Notes under the pieces: generated by a model
The model's database searches: none
The model's input: only the letters and a program-made list of their open reading frames with translations
What the model was told of the DNA's origin: nothing
Translations under genes and position numbers: made by a program
Part shown: in pieces, positions 1-5,785 of the stretch
Layout of the letters: the number at the start of each line of letters is the position of its first letter
Position numbering within the stretch: position 1 is the stretch's first letter
Source of the DNA: Scatosoma sp045658805
Lineage (GTDB): Bacteria; Bacillota; Clostridia; Christensenellales; Borkfalkiaceae
DNA: 5,785 nucleotides
Direction of reading: 5' to 3'
Assembly: GCA_045658805.1 (NCBI GenBank)
Contig: JAZOVQ010000073.1
Span: 1 to 5,785, forward strand

Positions 1-2369
1 AGATTGTAAGGCGGATATACGGCAATGGAGTCGCCGCTGTGAACGCCTGCGCGCTCAATATGCTCCATAACGCCGGGAATCAGTACATCCGTACCGTCGG
101 AAATAGCGTCTACTTCCAATTCCGTACCCATAAGGTATTTATCGCAAAGCACAGGGTTTTCAATTTTTTGCGCAAGGATTACGTCCATATAACGGCATAC
201 GTCCTCTTGCGTGAATGCAATGGTCATATTTTGGCCGCCGATAACGTAGGAAGGACGAAGCAATACGGGATATTCCAATTTCTCCGCCGCCGCCAATGCG
301 TCCTCTTTCGTCATAACCGTAATTGCCTTCGGACGAGGAATGGAATATTTTTCAAGCAACGCTTCAAAACGTTCTCTATCTTCCGCTCTATCAACGCTAT
401 CCGCCGACGTACCGAGAATACGGATACCATGCGAAGCAAAATATGCACACAAGTTGATTGCCGTTTGACCGCCGAAGGTGATAATTACGCCATAAGGCTT
501 TTCAATATCCAATACGTGTTGTACGTCTTCGGGCGTAAGCGGTTCGAAATACAGTCTATCCGCCGTGTCAAAGTCGGTGGAAACCGTTTCGGGGTTATTG
601 TTGATAATAACCACTTCGTAGCCGAGCTCTTTCAACGTCCAAACACAATGTACGGACGAATAGTCAAACTCAATACCCTGCCCGATACGAATGGGACCAG
701 AGCCGATAACTACGATACGCTTCTTTTCGCTCTTTGCAACGAAAGGCGTTGCTTCATCGTGCGCGAAATTGTCAAAAGTCGAATAGAAATAAGGCGTTTT
801 TGCAGGGAATTCCGCTGCGCAGGTATCAACCATTTTATACGCCGCTTTTTTCTTATAAGGAATTTTTTGTCCGCTCATTGCGGCGATATCCTTGTCAAGA
901 TAACCGAGGCGTTTACCTTCTTCGTACAACTCTCTCGTCAATTTTTGCGAAGCCAACGCTTCTTCATAGGCAATTAAGTTTTTAAATTTATTTAAGAACC
1001 AACGGTCAATTTTCGTAGCGTTGAACACTTCGTCTACGGAAACGCCCTTCTTAAGTGCCGCGTATACGATAAAAATTCTTTCGTCCGTTTGCTCGGTCAA
1101 TCTTGCCGCGAGTTCTTCCTTGGAAACGTCGACAAACTTCTTATGATTAAAGGTGCTTGCAGAGATTTCCGCGCCGCGAACAGCTTTCATCATTGCCATT
1201 TCAAACGAAGTGCCGATAGACATAACTTCGCCCGTTGCTTTCATTCTCGTACCCAATTCACGCTTTGCATACAAGAATTTATCAAACGGGAATTTGGGCA
1301 TTTTTACTACCAAATAGTCAATGGTAGGTTCAAAGCAAGCGTAGGTGTTACCAGTTACGTCGTTTACAATTTCGTCAAGAGTGTAGCCAAGCGCAATCTT
1401 CGACGTTACCTTTGCAATGGGGAAACCCGTTGCCTTGGACGCCAAAGCCGACGAACGGCTAACACGAGGATTTACTTCAATTACCGAATATTCAAAAGAA
1501 TCGGGATTAAGCGCAAACTGTACGTTACAACCACCCTCAATGCCAAGTTCGGTAATGATAGCAAGTGCCGCCGAACGAAGCATATTGTATTCTTTCGTAG
1601 AAAGAGTTACCGCAGGTGCTACAACGATAGAGTCCCCCGTGTGAATGCCAACAGGGTCCACGTTTTCCATAGAACATACGGTAAGCACGTTGCCTGCGCT
1701 GTCGCGCAATACTTCAAATTCAATTTCTTTCCAGCCTGCGATATATTTTTCAATGAGTACCTGCGTAATAGGCGAAAGCATCAAACCATTATGCGCGATA
1801 AGACGAAGCTCCTCTTCGCTATACGCAACGCCGCCGCCCGCGCCGCCAAGCGTATATGCAGGACGAACGATAACGGGATATCTCAATTTCTTTGCGATAT
1901 TAACACATTCTTCAACCGTATAAGCGATATCCGAAGGTACGCAAGGCTGATTGATTTTTTCCATTGCAGCCTTGAACAATTCTCTATCTTCCGAACGGTC
2001 GATTGCGTCCAATTTCGTACCGATAAGCTTTACGCCGTGCTGTTCCAAGAAACCAGACTTCGCAAGCTTACAACCCATAGTAAGACCCGTTTGTCCGCCC
2101 AAGGACGCCAACAAGCTGTCAGGCTTTTCTTTAATGATAATACGCTTTAAGGATTCTTCTGTAAGCGGTTCGAGATAAATTTCATCCGCAAGCGCCTTAT
2201 CCGTCATAATAGTTGCAGGGTTAGAGTTGCAAAGCACTACGTTAATCCCTTCGCTCTTCATAACGCGGCATGCTTGCGCGCCTGCATAGTCGAATTCCGC
2301 AGCCTGACCAATAACGATAGGTCCGGAGCCGATTACCAATACCTTTTTAATATCTTTTCTCTTAGGCAT
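1..2369 (-). CDS. carB: Carbamoyl-phosphate synthase large subunit CarB, C-terminal part outside window
   Basis: CarB makes carbamoyl phosphate from bicarbonate, ammonia and two ATP in the cytoplasm, for pyrimidine and arginine synthesis. I translated the minus strand by hand from ATG 2369 and found no stop or frameshift to the window edge (about 789 residues of a family length near 1070). The carboxyphosphate half opens with IGSGPIVIGQAAEFDY and carries Arg129, Arg169 (RPAYTLGGAGGG), GWKEIEFEV, GIHTGDS, NVQFALNP and IEVNPRVSR (Glu298, Asn300), all intact. The oligomerisation region includes YKMVDTCAAEFPAKTPYFYS. The second half starts near residue 551 (VVIGSGPIRIGQGIEFDY) with Arg705 in LLRPSYVIGG, and the sequence leaves the window after GVHSGDSIAVYPPY. 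The start is set by AAAGGAG at 2377-2383, 7 bases upstream and inside the end of carA; the genes overlap by 8 bases, implying translational coupling. The missing end would hold the last part of the second ATP-grasp and the allosteric domain. Both synthetase active sites look functional as far as visible, in contrast to its partner CarA. Confidence 0.98.
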   Translation of the reverse strand, partial: MPKRKDIKKVLVIGSGPIVIGQAAEFDYAGAQACRVMKSEGINVVLCNSNPATIMTDKALADEIYLEPLTEESLKRIIIKEKPDSLLASLGGQTGLTMGCKLAKSGFLEQHGVKLIGTKLDAIDRSEDRELFKAAMEKINQPCVPSDIAYTVEECVNIAKKLRYPVIVRPAYTLGGAGGGVAYSEEELRLIAHNGLMLSPITQVLIEKYIAGWKEIEFEVLRDSAGNVLTVCSMENVDPVGIHTGDSIVVAPAVTLSTKEYNMLRSAALAIITELGIEGGCNVQFALNPDSFEYSVIEVNPRVSRSSALASKATGFPIAKVTSKIALGYTLDEIVNDVTGNTYACFEPTIDYLVVKMPKFPFDKFLYAKRELGTRMKATGEVMSIGTSFEMAMMKAVRGAEISASTFNHKKFVDVSKEELAARLTEQTDERIFIVYAALKKGVSVDEVFNATKIDRWFLNKFKNLIAYEEALASQKLTRELYEEGKRLGYLDKDIAAMSGQKIPYKKKAAYKMVDTCAAEFPAKTPYFYSTFDNFAHDEATPFVAKSEKKRIVVIGSGPIRIGQGIEFDYSSVHCVWTLKELGYEVVIINNNPETVSTDFDTADRLYFEPLTPEDVQHVLDIEKPYGVIITFGGQTAINLCAYFASHGIRILGTSADSVDRAEDRERFEALLEKYSIPRPKAITVMTKEDALAAAEKLEYPVLLRPSYVIGGQNMTIAFTQEDVCRYMDVILAQKIENPVLCDKYLMGTELEVDAISDGTDVLIPGVMEHIERAGVHSGDSIAVYPPYN

Positions 2370-3438
2370 TTTCTTTCTCCTTTCTCATCCAAGCAAAAAA
2401 TGTGTTATAAACGATATTTTCCGTCGTGCCAGCCACGCAAGTTTCAGGAGCAAATTGAACGCCGAGCGCATTCAAACCCGCATATTCAATCCCCTCGCAA
2501 GAAGAATCGTTTACGCCTACAAAACTTACTTTGCCTTCCTTGACCGTTTCGGGCAATACAGTGTAGCTATGGTTTTGTGTAGAGATATACACTTTTCCGC
2601 TGTCCACGTGCTTTACAGGCTGATTGCCGCCGTGATGTCCGTATTTTTGACGAGCCGTTTTTGCGCCAAGCGCCAATGCGATCAATTGGTGGCCAAGACC
2701 AACGCCGAAAACAGGCTTTTTGCCAAGCAATTTTTTAATTTCTTCAATGGCTTGCATATTTTCCGCAGGATCGCCGGGACCGTCCGCAATCATAACTCCG
2801 TTTGCACCCGTCGCCAAAATTTCTTCCGCGGTAGAATCCGCAGGCATACTGATTACTTGACAACCGAGCGAAAGCAAACTGTCGATCGTGCTCTTTTTCG
2901 CGCCGAAGTTCCAAAGTGCAACGGTGTAATCCGACTTATCTCCAAACGTTTGCATTTGTTTGGGGGCAACCGCTTTCACTGCGTCCTTTACGGAATATCC
3001 TGCAAGCTTGTCCTCGATATTTTTCAAAGGTTTATTGCTGATATACGCATTCATTTCGCCATTCTCACGCAAAATTTTGGTAAGCTGACGGGTGTCAATG
3101 CCGTATACGCCGATAATCCCTTGTTCTTTCATATAATCTTCCAAAGTTTCTTCCAAACGGAAGTTAGAGGGAATATCGCATTTTTCACGAACGATATACG
3201 CTGATACCCACGCTTTTTCGCTTTCCGCGTCCGCGCGCGCAACGCCATAATTCCCAATTAAAGGAAACGTTTGCACTACGATTTTCCCAAAATTAGAGGG
3301 ATCGGTCAACGTTTCAACGTATCCAACCATACCCGTGGAGAAAATCATTTCGCCTGCAATTTCGCCTTCCGCGCCAAAGCGATAGCCTTGGAACACGTCG
3401 CCGTTTTGTAACGTTACATACACCTTTTTCTGTTTCAT
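2362..3438 (-). CDS. carA: Carbamoyl-phosphate synthase small subunit CarA, catalytic Cys and His missing
   Basis: In this family the small subunit hydrolyses glutamine and passes ammonia through a tunnel to CarB. The 358 residues match the usual length (about 350-380). The N-terminal CarA domain (roughly 1-150) has FSTGMVGYVETLTDPS, FPLIGNYG and GVYGIDTRQLT. The class I amidotransferase domain (roughly 165-355) has DGPGDP, the nucleophile elbow, YGHHGGNQPVK, TQNHSY and a C-terminal QFAPE. Two triad residues are changed: the elbow reads GVGLGHQ with Gly247 (codon GGT, 2700-2698) where Cys is expected, and the usual QFHPE reads QFAPE with Ala330 (codon GCT, 2451-2449) for His. Glu332 remains. 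The usual QNHGF is QNHSY (Ser291 for a substrate-contacting Gly). The C-to-H spacing (83) agrees with E. coli (269 to 353), so the alignment is secure. I infer a glutaminase-dead subunit kept as a structural or allosteric partner. The start is supported by AGAAGGAA at 3444-3451. It is expressed from the promoter near 3654-3682 through an attenuator. Confidence 0.96.
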   Translation of the reverse strand: MKQKKVYVTLQNGDVFQGYRFGAEGEIAGEMIFSTGMVGYVETLTDPSNFGKIVVQTFPLIGNYGVARADAESEKAWVSAYIVREKCDIPSNFRLEETLEDYMKEQGIIGVYGIDTRQLTKILRENGEMNAYISNKPLKNIEDKLAGYSVKDAVKAVAPKQMQTFGDKSDYTVALWNFGAKKSTIDSLLSLGCQVISMPADSTAEEILATGANGVMIADGPGDPAENMQAIEEIKKLLGKKPVFGVGLGHQLIALALGAKTARQKYGHHGGNQPVKHVDSGKVYISTQNHSYTVLPETVKEGKVSFVGVNDSSCEGIEYAGLNALGVQFAPETCVAGTTENIVYNTFFAWMRKEKENA

Positions 3439-3476
3439 ATAAGTTCCTTCTGTTTAAGAATTTTTACCGATTTTAT

Positions 3477-3509
3477 AAAAAATAAGACTGATTTTGAAAA
3501 ATCAGCCTT
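3477..3509 (-). terminator. Intrinsic terminator in the carA leader (attenuator)
   Basis: On the minus strand, bases 3509-3499 pair with 3494-3484 in an 11-bp stem containing one G-U pair, around a UUCA loop. An A and a run of six U (3482-3477) follow. It lies about 40 bases before the carA start and about 140 bases after the predicted transcription start, so it would end carAB transcripts early unless prevented. The stop codon of the leader ORF (3504-3502) falls inside the 5' arm, so a ribosome arriving there would block the stem. Confidence 0.88.
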
Positions 3510-3630
3510 TAACAAAAACAAAAATATTATCAAAAACGGAAAAACCAACCGAGGCGCCGAAATCGCATTCCGACGTCATGCTGCGGGCCACACCCGAAGT
3601 TTGGTTTTTCGTCATGATTTTAAAAAACAT
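3502..3630 (-). CDS. carA leader peptide, 42 codons
   Basis: A short ORF begins with ATG 3630-3628 and ends with TGA 3504-3502. AAGUAGGUG (3643-3635) lies 4 bases before the ATG and differs at one base from the ideal AAGGAGGUG. The predicted transcription start is only 17 bases upstream of the ATG, so this is the first translatable frame of the carAB mRNA. The peptide starts MFFKIMTKNQ and ends FVFVKG; its second half is rich in Phe and Val because it is encoded by the U-rich tract. It has a single Arg codon, so arginine-codon stalling is unlikely. It has no recognised domain and is most likely a regulatory leader whose translation, not product, matters. The position of its stop inside the terminator stem argues against chance. 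It is also possible that the RNA, not the ORF, is the functional element here. Confidence 0.7.
   Translation of the reverse strand: MFFKIMTKNQTSGVARSMTSECDFGASVGFSVFDNIFVFVKG
3511..3544 (-). promoter_or_regulatory. U-rich tract before the attenuator (candidate UTP-sensitive pause region)
   Basis: In the RNA this stretch has four separate runs of five U (3544-3540, 3536-3532, 3524-3520, 3518-3514) directly before the terminator stem; 24 of 34 bases are U. In the E. coli pyrBI leader, a U-rich tract at the same relative place slows RNA polymerase when UTP is low, letting the translating ribosome catch up and block the terminator. The same role is inferred here from layout only. Confidence 0.55.
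3539..3610 (-). promoter_or_regulatory. Structured RNA segment in the carA leader (three-helix fold)
   Basis: An outer helix pairs 3610-3601 (GAAAAACCAA) with 3548-3539 (UUGGUUUUUC), 10 perfect base pairs. It encloses two hairpins: 3599-3581, with a CGGG/CCCG core, and 3575-3555, with 9 pairs including two G-U and a GCG loop. The enclosed part is clearly more GC-rich than the flanking leader. The layout resembles a three-way junction, but I do not recognise the conserved core of a known riboswitch class, T-box or PyrR binding site. The whole segment also lies inside the leader ORF, so ribosomes would unfold it. Pairings were found by eye; no energy calculation was done. Confidence 0.55.
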
Positions 3631-3653
3631 ATAGCACCTACTTATTTCAATAT

Positions 3654-3682
3654 ATTATAGCACTTCCGTTTTCCGATGTCAA
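3654..3682 (-). promoter_or_regulatory. Sigma-A promoter for carAB
   Basis: On the minus strand TTGACA (3682-3677) and TATAAT (3659-3654) are separated by exactly 17 bases. TG one base before the -10 box adds an extended -10 element. The predicted start is the A at 3647. Such a perfect promoter before an attenuator suggests constant initiation, with control exerted downstream at the terminator. It sits about 76 bases after the ArgJ-family stop. I saw no convincing terminator between that stop and this promoter, so read-through from the upstream operon is possible and would also pass the attenuator. Confidence 0.93.
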
Positions 3683-3758
3683 CTGCTCAAAGGTATTTTC
3701 GGCGAGTTTTTTTCTCCTTTTTTTGAGAAATTAGATCTTTTTTTCATAGAAAAAGAAT

Positions 3759-4982
3759 TTAGAAACACCCGATTGCCGTCGCCGCAAAATTCCCCGTCCA
3801 AAACGTAATGGTAATTTCCACTTCCGCCGCCGATGAAATATTGCGCGCGTATTCTTCGCCGTACAGTGTCGTCATTCCGTCTGAAAAGAGAGTAATCTTC
3901 CCTCTTACCGAGGACAACTCCACGCGCATACGCTCTACGGAAACGTCCTCGCCCGCGTTAAGCAGGGCGTATAAAATTCTTTCCGCATTCGGTTTACATT
4001 CTTTCAATTCTTCTTTTATCACCTGCGACTGCGCGAGTGTCGAAGCCAAAATCCGCGCCGTTTGTTTAGATTTTGCGCCTTTGACCGTACACAGCAACAC
4101 GTGCTTTTTATCCACACCGTCCGCTGCAATTTTGCGGCATATTTCAAACAGCACGCTACGCAATGCGTAAACGAATTTTTGATATTCGGAATCCTCATCG
4201 CTTACTACGTAATTGCCTGCTTTGCCGTTTGCCATAATGCATACGGTATCATTGGGAGAAGCAATCCCGTCAATGGAAAGCAAATTGAAAGTATCTCTAA
4301 CTGCCGCCGATAAGGCTCTTTGCAACGCCGTCGGCGTAATATTGACGTCCGTAGTTAAAAACGCAAGCGTTGTTGCCATATTGGGCGCAACGTTGGTATT
4401 GCCTTTAAAAATTGCCCCTATTTTGCAAGTGTAATCTCCTAACTCAAAAGCATAAGAAACCTGCTTGGGATAGCTGTCCGTTGTCATGATGGCTTCCGCT
4501 GCGCGTAAACTGTTTTCATGGCTTGCGGCAAGCTTTTCCGTAACTTGCAATACGCCGTATTCAAAATTTTGCAAGCGCAGTCTGCCGCCAATCGCACCCG
4601 TAGAAGCAATAACCGTTTCGTCTACAGAAATATGCATTTTCCGTTCGATAAACAAGCAAACGTCCTCGATAAGTCTTTCCCCTTCGTCCATAAAAACGTT
4701 GGCGTAACCGCTGTTGACAATTATGGCTTGCGCCAAACCGTTGCTTCGCTGTAAATGCCGCTTCGTAACCCTTATCGGTGCACCAACTTCGGACGAGGTA
4801 GAATAAACACACGCCGTTGGACAGCGTTTATCGGAAACAATCATTGCAAAATCGGGTTTCCCTTCCAAAGAAATACCGCAAGTCACTCCGCACGCCTTAA
4901 ACCCTTGCGGCGCACAAACCCCACCGTCAATGGGCGTAAGCGCACGATTGACTCCGTTTTTACGAGCAGCCCCTTTTTTCAT
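3759..4982 (-). CDS. argJ: ArgJ-family protein (glutamate/ornithine N-acetyltransferase-like), divergent active site
   Basis: ArgJ moves the acetyl group from N-acetylornithine to glutamate in arginine synthesis; the precursor cuts itself before a Thr that becomes the nucleophile. The 407 residues span the usual length. Family landmarks are GGVCAPQGFKACGV (20-33), oxyanion motif ASTG (126-129), MTTDSYPK (166-173), NMATTLAF with the expected Ala203-Thr204 cut site, and NDTV (244-247). Several usually conserved segments differ: SGNANACTG reads SGYANVFMD (91-99), KGSGMIAPN reads KGNTNVAPN, GEGATK reads GVDKKH (289-294), DPNWGRI reads KPNAERI (330-336), and the C-terminal DYVRINA-type tail is replaced by GNFAATAIGCF. 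Family membership is firm; acetyltransferase activity is doubtful. The start is supported by GGAG plus AGGA at 4987-4994. Its A overlaps the thioesterase TAA (TAATG), so the two are probably co-translated. It may be a diverged paralogue, with a standard ArgJ elsewhere. Confidence 0.9.
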   Translation of the reverse strand: MKKGAARKNGVNRALTPIDGGVCAPQGFKACGVTCGISLEGKPDFAMIVSDKRCPTACVYSTSSEVGAPIRVTKRHLQRSNGLAQAIIVNSGYANVFMDEGERLIEDVCLFIERKMHISVDETVIASTGAIGGRLRLQNFEYGVLQVTEKLAASHENSLRAAEAIMTTDSYPKQVSYAFELGDYTCKIGAIFKGNTNVAPNMATTLAFLTTDVNITPTALQRALSAAVRDTFNLLSIDGIASPNDTVCIMANGKAGNYVVSDEDSEYQKFVYALRSVLFEICRKIAADGVDKKHVLLCTVKGAKSKQTARILASTLAQSQVIKEELKECKPNAERILYALLNAGEDVSVERMRVELSSVRGKITLFSDGMTTLYGEEYARNISSAAEVEITITFWTGNFAATAIGCF

Positions 4983-5740
4983 TATATCCTCTCCAATTGT
5001 GCGAATTCAATTTGCGCTTGCGTTACCATTTCGTTCGCCTCATTAAAGCCCTGCACAAGATAACTGCCGTCCTCGCGCTGTAAACGATAAAAACGCAGAG
5101 TTTCGTTTTCCTTGCATTGTTTTACATAGGAAATCCCAAATTTTTTAAGCCTTTTATCGGAAAGCTCCGCAACCGAAAAACAATTTAAGCAGTAATCGGC
5201 GTAGCGCGTATTGTTTACGTGCATATTATGGTCGTATTCGGAATTGGCGACCGTCATCGTAAACCGTAATTCCCCCTCTTCAGGACGGAAAGCAGGCACC
5301 TTCCATTGCACTTTGTCAAAAAGCTTTTTCGTGTTATACGTCGTGTAATCTTGATTGTCGATTACTTTTGAGTTTAAAAGCTTTGCGCTTGCCATGTCTA
5401 TCAAACACCAACGCGAAGTTGCGTTTATTAAAGGAGTGCCTTGCAAATCCTCAAATTGATATTCTCGCCCGAAAATTACGTGCGAGGGAATACTGGGCCA
5501 CGTTTTAATTTTGATTACGTCACCAATCATGATAGGTTTCAAGCATTCGAAATAAAGGCTGGAAACCATAAAGGCATACCCTCTCGGTTTAACAAAATCG
5601 CGACCAAAACCAAGCTCGTCCGCACTGGAGCAAGCCACCTCTTCCATATAGGCAAGCGCAGCGGACGGTTTTAAGCAATCCTTAAAATCCGCCTCGCAAT
5701 ATTTCACCGTGTATTGCTGAATGTGTTCATACGTTTTCAT
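4982..5740 (-). CDS. Acyl-ACP thioesterase (FatA/FatB-like, double hot-dog)
   Basis: This cytoplasmic enzyme family hydrolyses fatty acyl-ACP to free fatty acid and ACP, ending chain elongation. The 252 residues match the usual bacterial length. The first hot-dog (about 1-140) has YTVKYCEADFKDCLKPSAAL, a long helix, GYAFMVSSLYFE, IKIKTWP and SRWCLIDM. The second (about 155-252) has EYDHNMHVNNTRYADY, with Asn172 and His174 at the places of the plant catalytic Asn and His, and Asp170 before them. Chain-length preference cannot be read from the sequence. The N-terminus aligns with the family start, so ATG 5740 is kept although only 9 bases separate it from the -10 box and there is no room for an SD; the message may be leaderless. 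It is the first gene of a two-gene unit with the ArgJ-family gene, with no obvious metabolic link. No signal peptide or membrane segment is seen. Confidence 0.93.
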   Translation of the reverse strand: MKTYEHIQQYTVKYCEADFKDCLKPSAALAYMEEVACSSADELGFGRDFVKPRGYAFMVSSLYFECLKPIMIGDVIKIKTWPSIPSHVIFGREYQFEDLQGTPLINATSRWCLIDMASAKLLNSKVIDNQDYTTYNTKKLFDKVQWKVPAFRPEEGELRFTMTVANSEYDHNMHVNNTRYADYCLNCFSVAELSDKRLKKFGISYVKQCKENETLRFYRLQREDGSYLVQGFNEANEMVTQAQIEFAQLERI

Positions 5741-5749
5741 AGTAAATTT

Positions 5750-5778
5750 ATTATACCATTTTTTCCAAAAAATGTCAA
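5750..5778 (-). promoter_or_regulatory. Sigma-A promoter for the thioesterase-argJ unit
   Basis: On the minus strand TTGACA (5778-5773) and TATAAT (5755-5750) are separated by 17 bases, with TG one base before the -10 box (extended -10). The predicted transcription start is the A at 5743, only 3 bases before the ATG at 5740. The sequence before and across the -35 box (TGAACAGTTGACAT) matches the carAB promoter at 13 of 14 bases. The window ends just upstream, so operators further out cannot be seen. Confidence 0.9.
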
Positions 5779-5785
5779 CTGTTCA

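Noticed and set aside
39..2150. Long plus-strand open frames (39-977 and 1089-2150) opposite carB
   Set aside because: They are antisense to an intact, motif-rich carB and show no recognisable domain; the length comes from the codon pattern of the opposite strand.
2455..3204. Plus-strand open frame of 249 codons opposite carA
   Set aside because: Antisense shadow of carA with a low-complexity Arg/Phe-rich translation and no SD.
2362..3438. CarA as a decaying pseudogene
   Set aside because: The frame is full length, the SD and 8-base overlap with carB are intact, and non-catalytic motifs are well kept; maintained loss of glutaminase is the better reading.
3539..3610. Purine riboswitch, T-box or hammerhead in the carA leader
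   Set aside because: The three-way layout is suggestive, but the conserved junction, UGG-type antiterminator bulge or ribozyme core residues are absent.
3690..3758. T-rich stretch after the ArgJ-family stop as a terminator
   Set aside because: On the minus strand the small hairpins are A/U-only or followed by A runs, not U runs; no credible intrinsic terminator for argJ.
4561..4812. Minus-strand open frame of 83 codons inside the ArgJ-family gene
   Set aside because: It overlaps a clear family protein in another frame and has no recognisable motif of its own.
4983..4990. TATAAT-like string directly before the argJ start
   Set aside because: It is formed by the end of the SD spacing and the TAATG overlap, with no -35 box at the right distance noticed.

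Overview
The window looks like part of a chromosome from a low-to-mid GC Bacillota (Clostridia-type, probably an uncultured gut lineage). The grounds are SD sequences of the AAGGAG/AAGUAGGUG type, A/T-rich spacers, two near-perfect sigma-A promoters and a fatty acyl-ACP thioesterase of the kind common in anaerobic Firmicutes. This placement is inference; there is no rRNA or marker gene here. All recognisable genes lie on the minus strand.

Reading along the minus strand (right to left): a consensus promoter at the right edge drives an acyl-ACP thioesterase (4982-5740). Its stop overlaps the start of an ArgJ-family gene (3759-4982) as TAATG. A ~320-base spacer follows. It holds a second perfect promoter, a 42-codon leader ORF with its own SD, a compact structured RNA segment, four runs of five U, and an intrinsic terminator just before carA. 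Then come carA (2362-3438) and carB (1-2369, C-terminal end outside the window), which overlap by 8 bases.

Two points deserve attention. First, CarA has the full small-subunit architecture but lacks the catalytic cysteine (Gly247 in GVGLGHQ) and the catalytic histidine (Ala330 in QFAPE). It should therefore be unable to hydrolyse glutamine, and the CarAB complex is predicted to use free ammonia. Second, the carA leader has the layout of the E. coli pyrBI attenuator: a translated leader peptide, then a U-rich tract, then an intrinsic terminator. Here the leader ORF stops inside the 5' arm of the terminator stem. This suggests UTP-sensing control of carAB by coupling of transcription and translation, in a group of bacteria better known for PyrR-type pyr control.

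The ArgJ-family protein keeps the autocleavage Ala-Thr and several other motifs but has lost several motifs conserved in working ornithine acetyltransferases, so its activity is also in doubt. Carbamoyl phosphate feeds both arginine and pyrimidine synthesis, so ArgJ beside CarAB makes pathway sense; the thioesterase partner does not.
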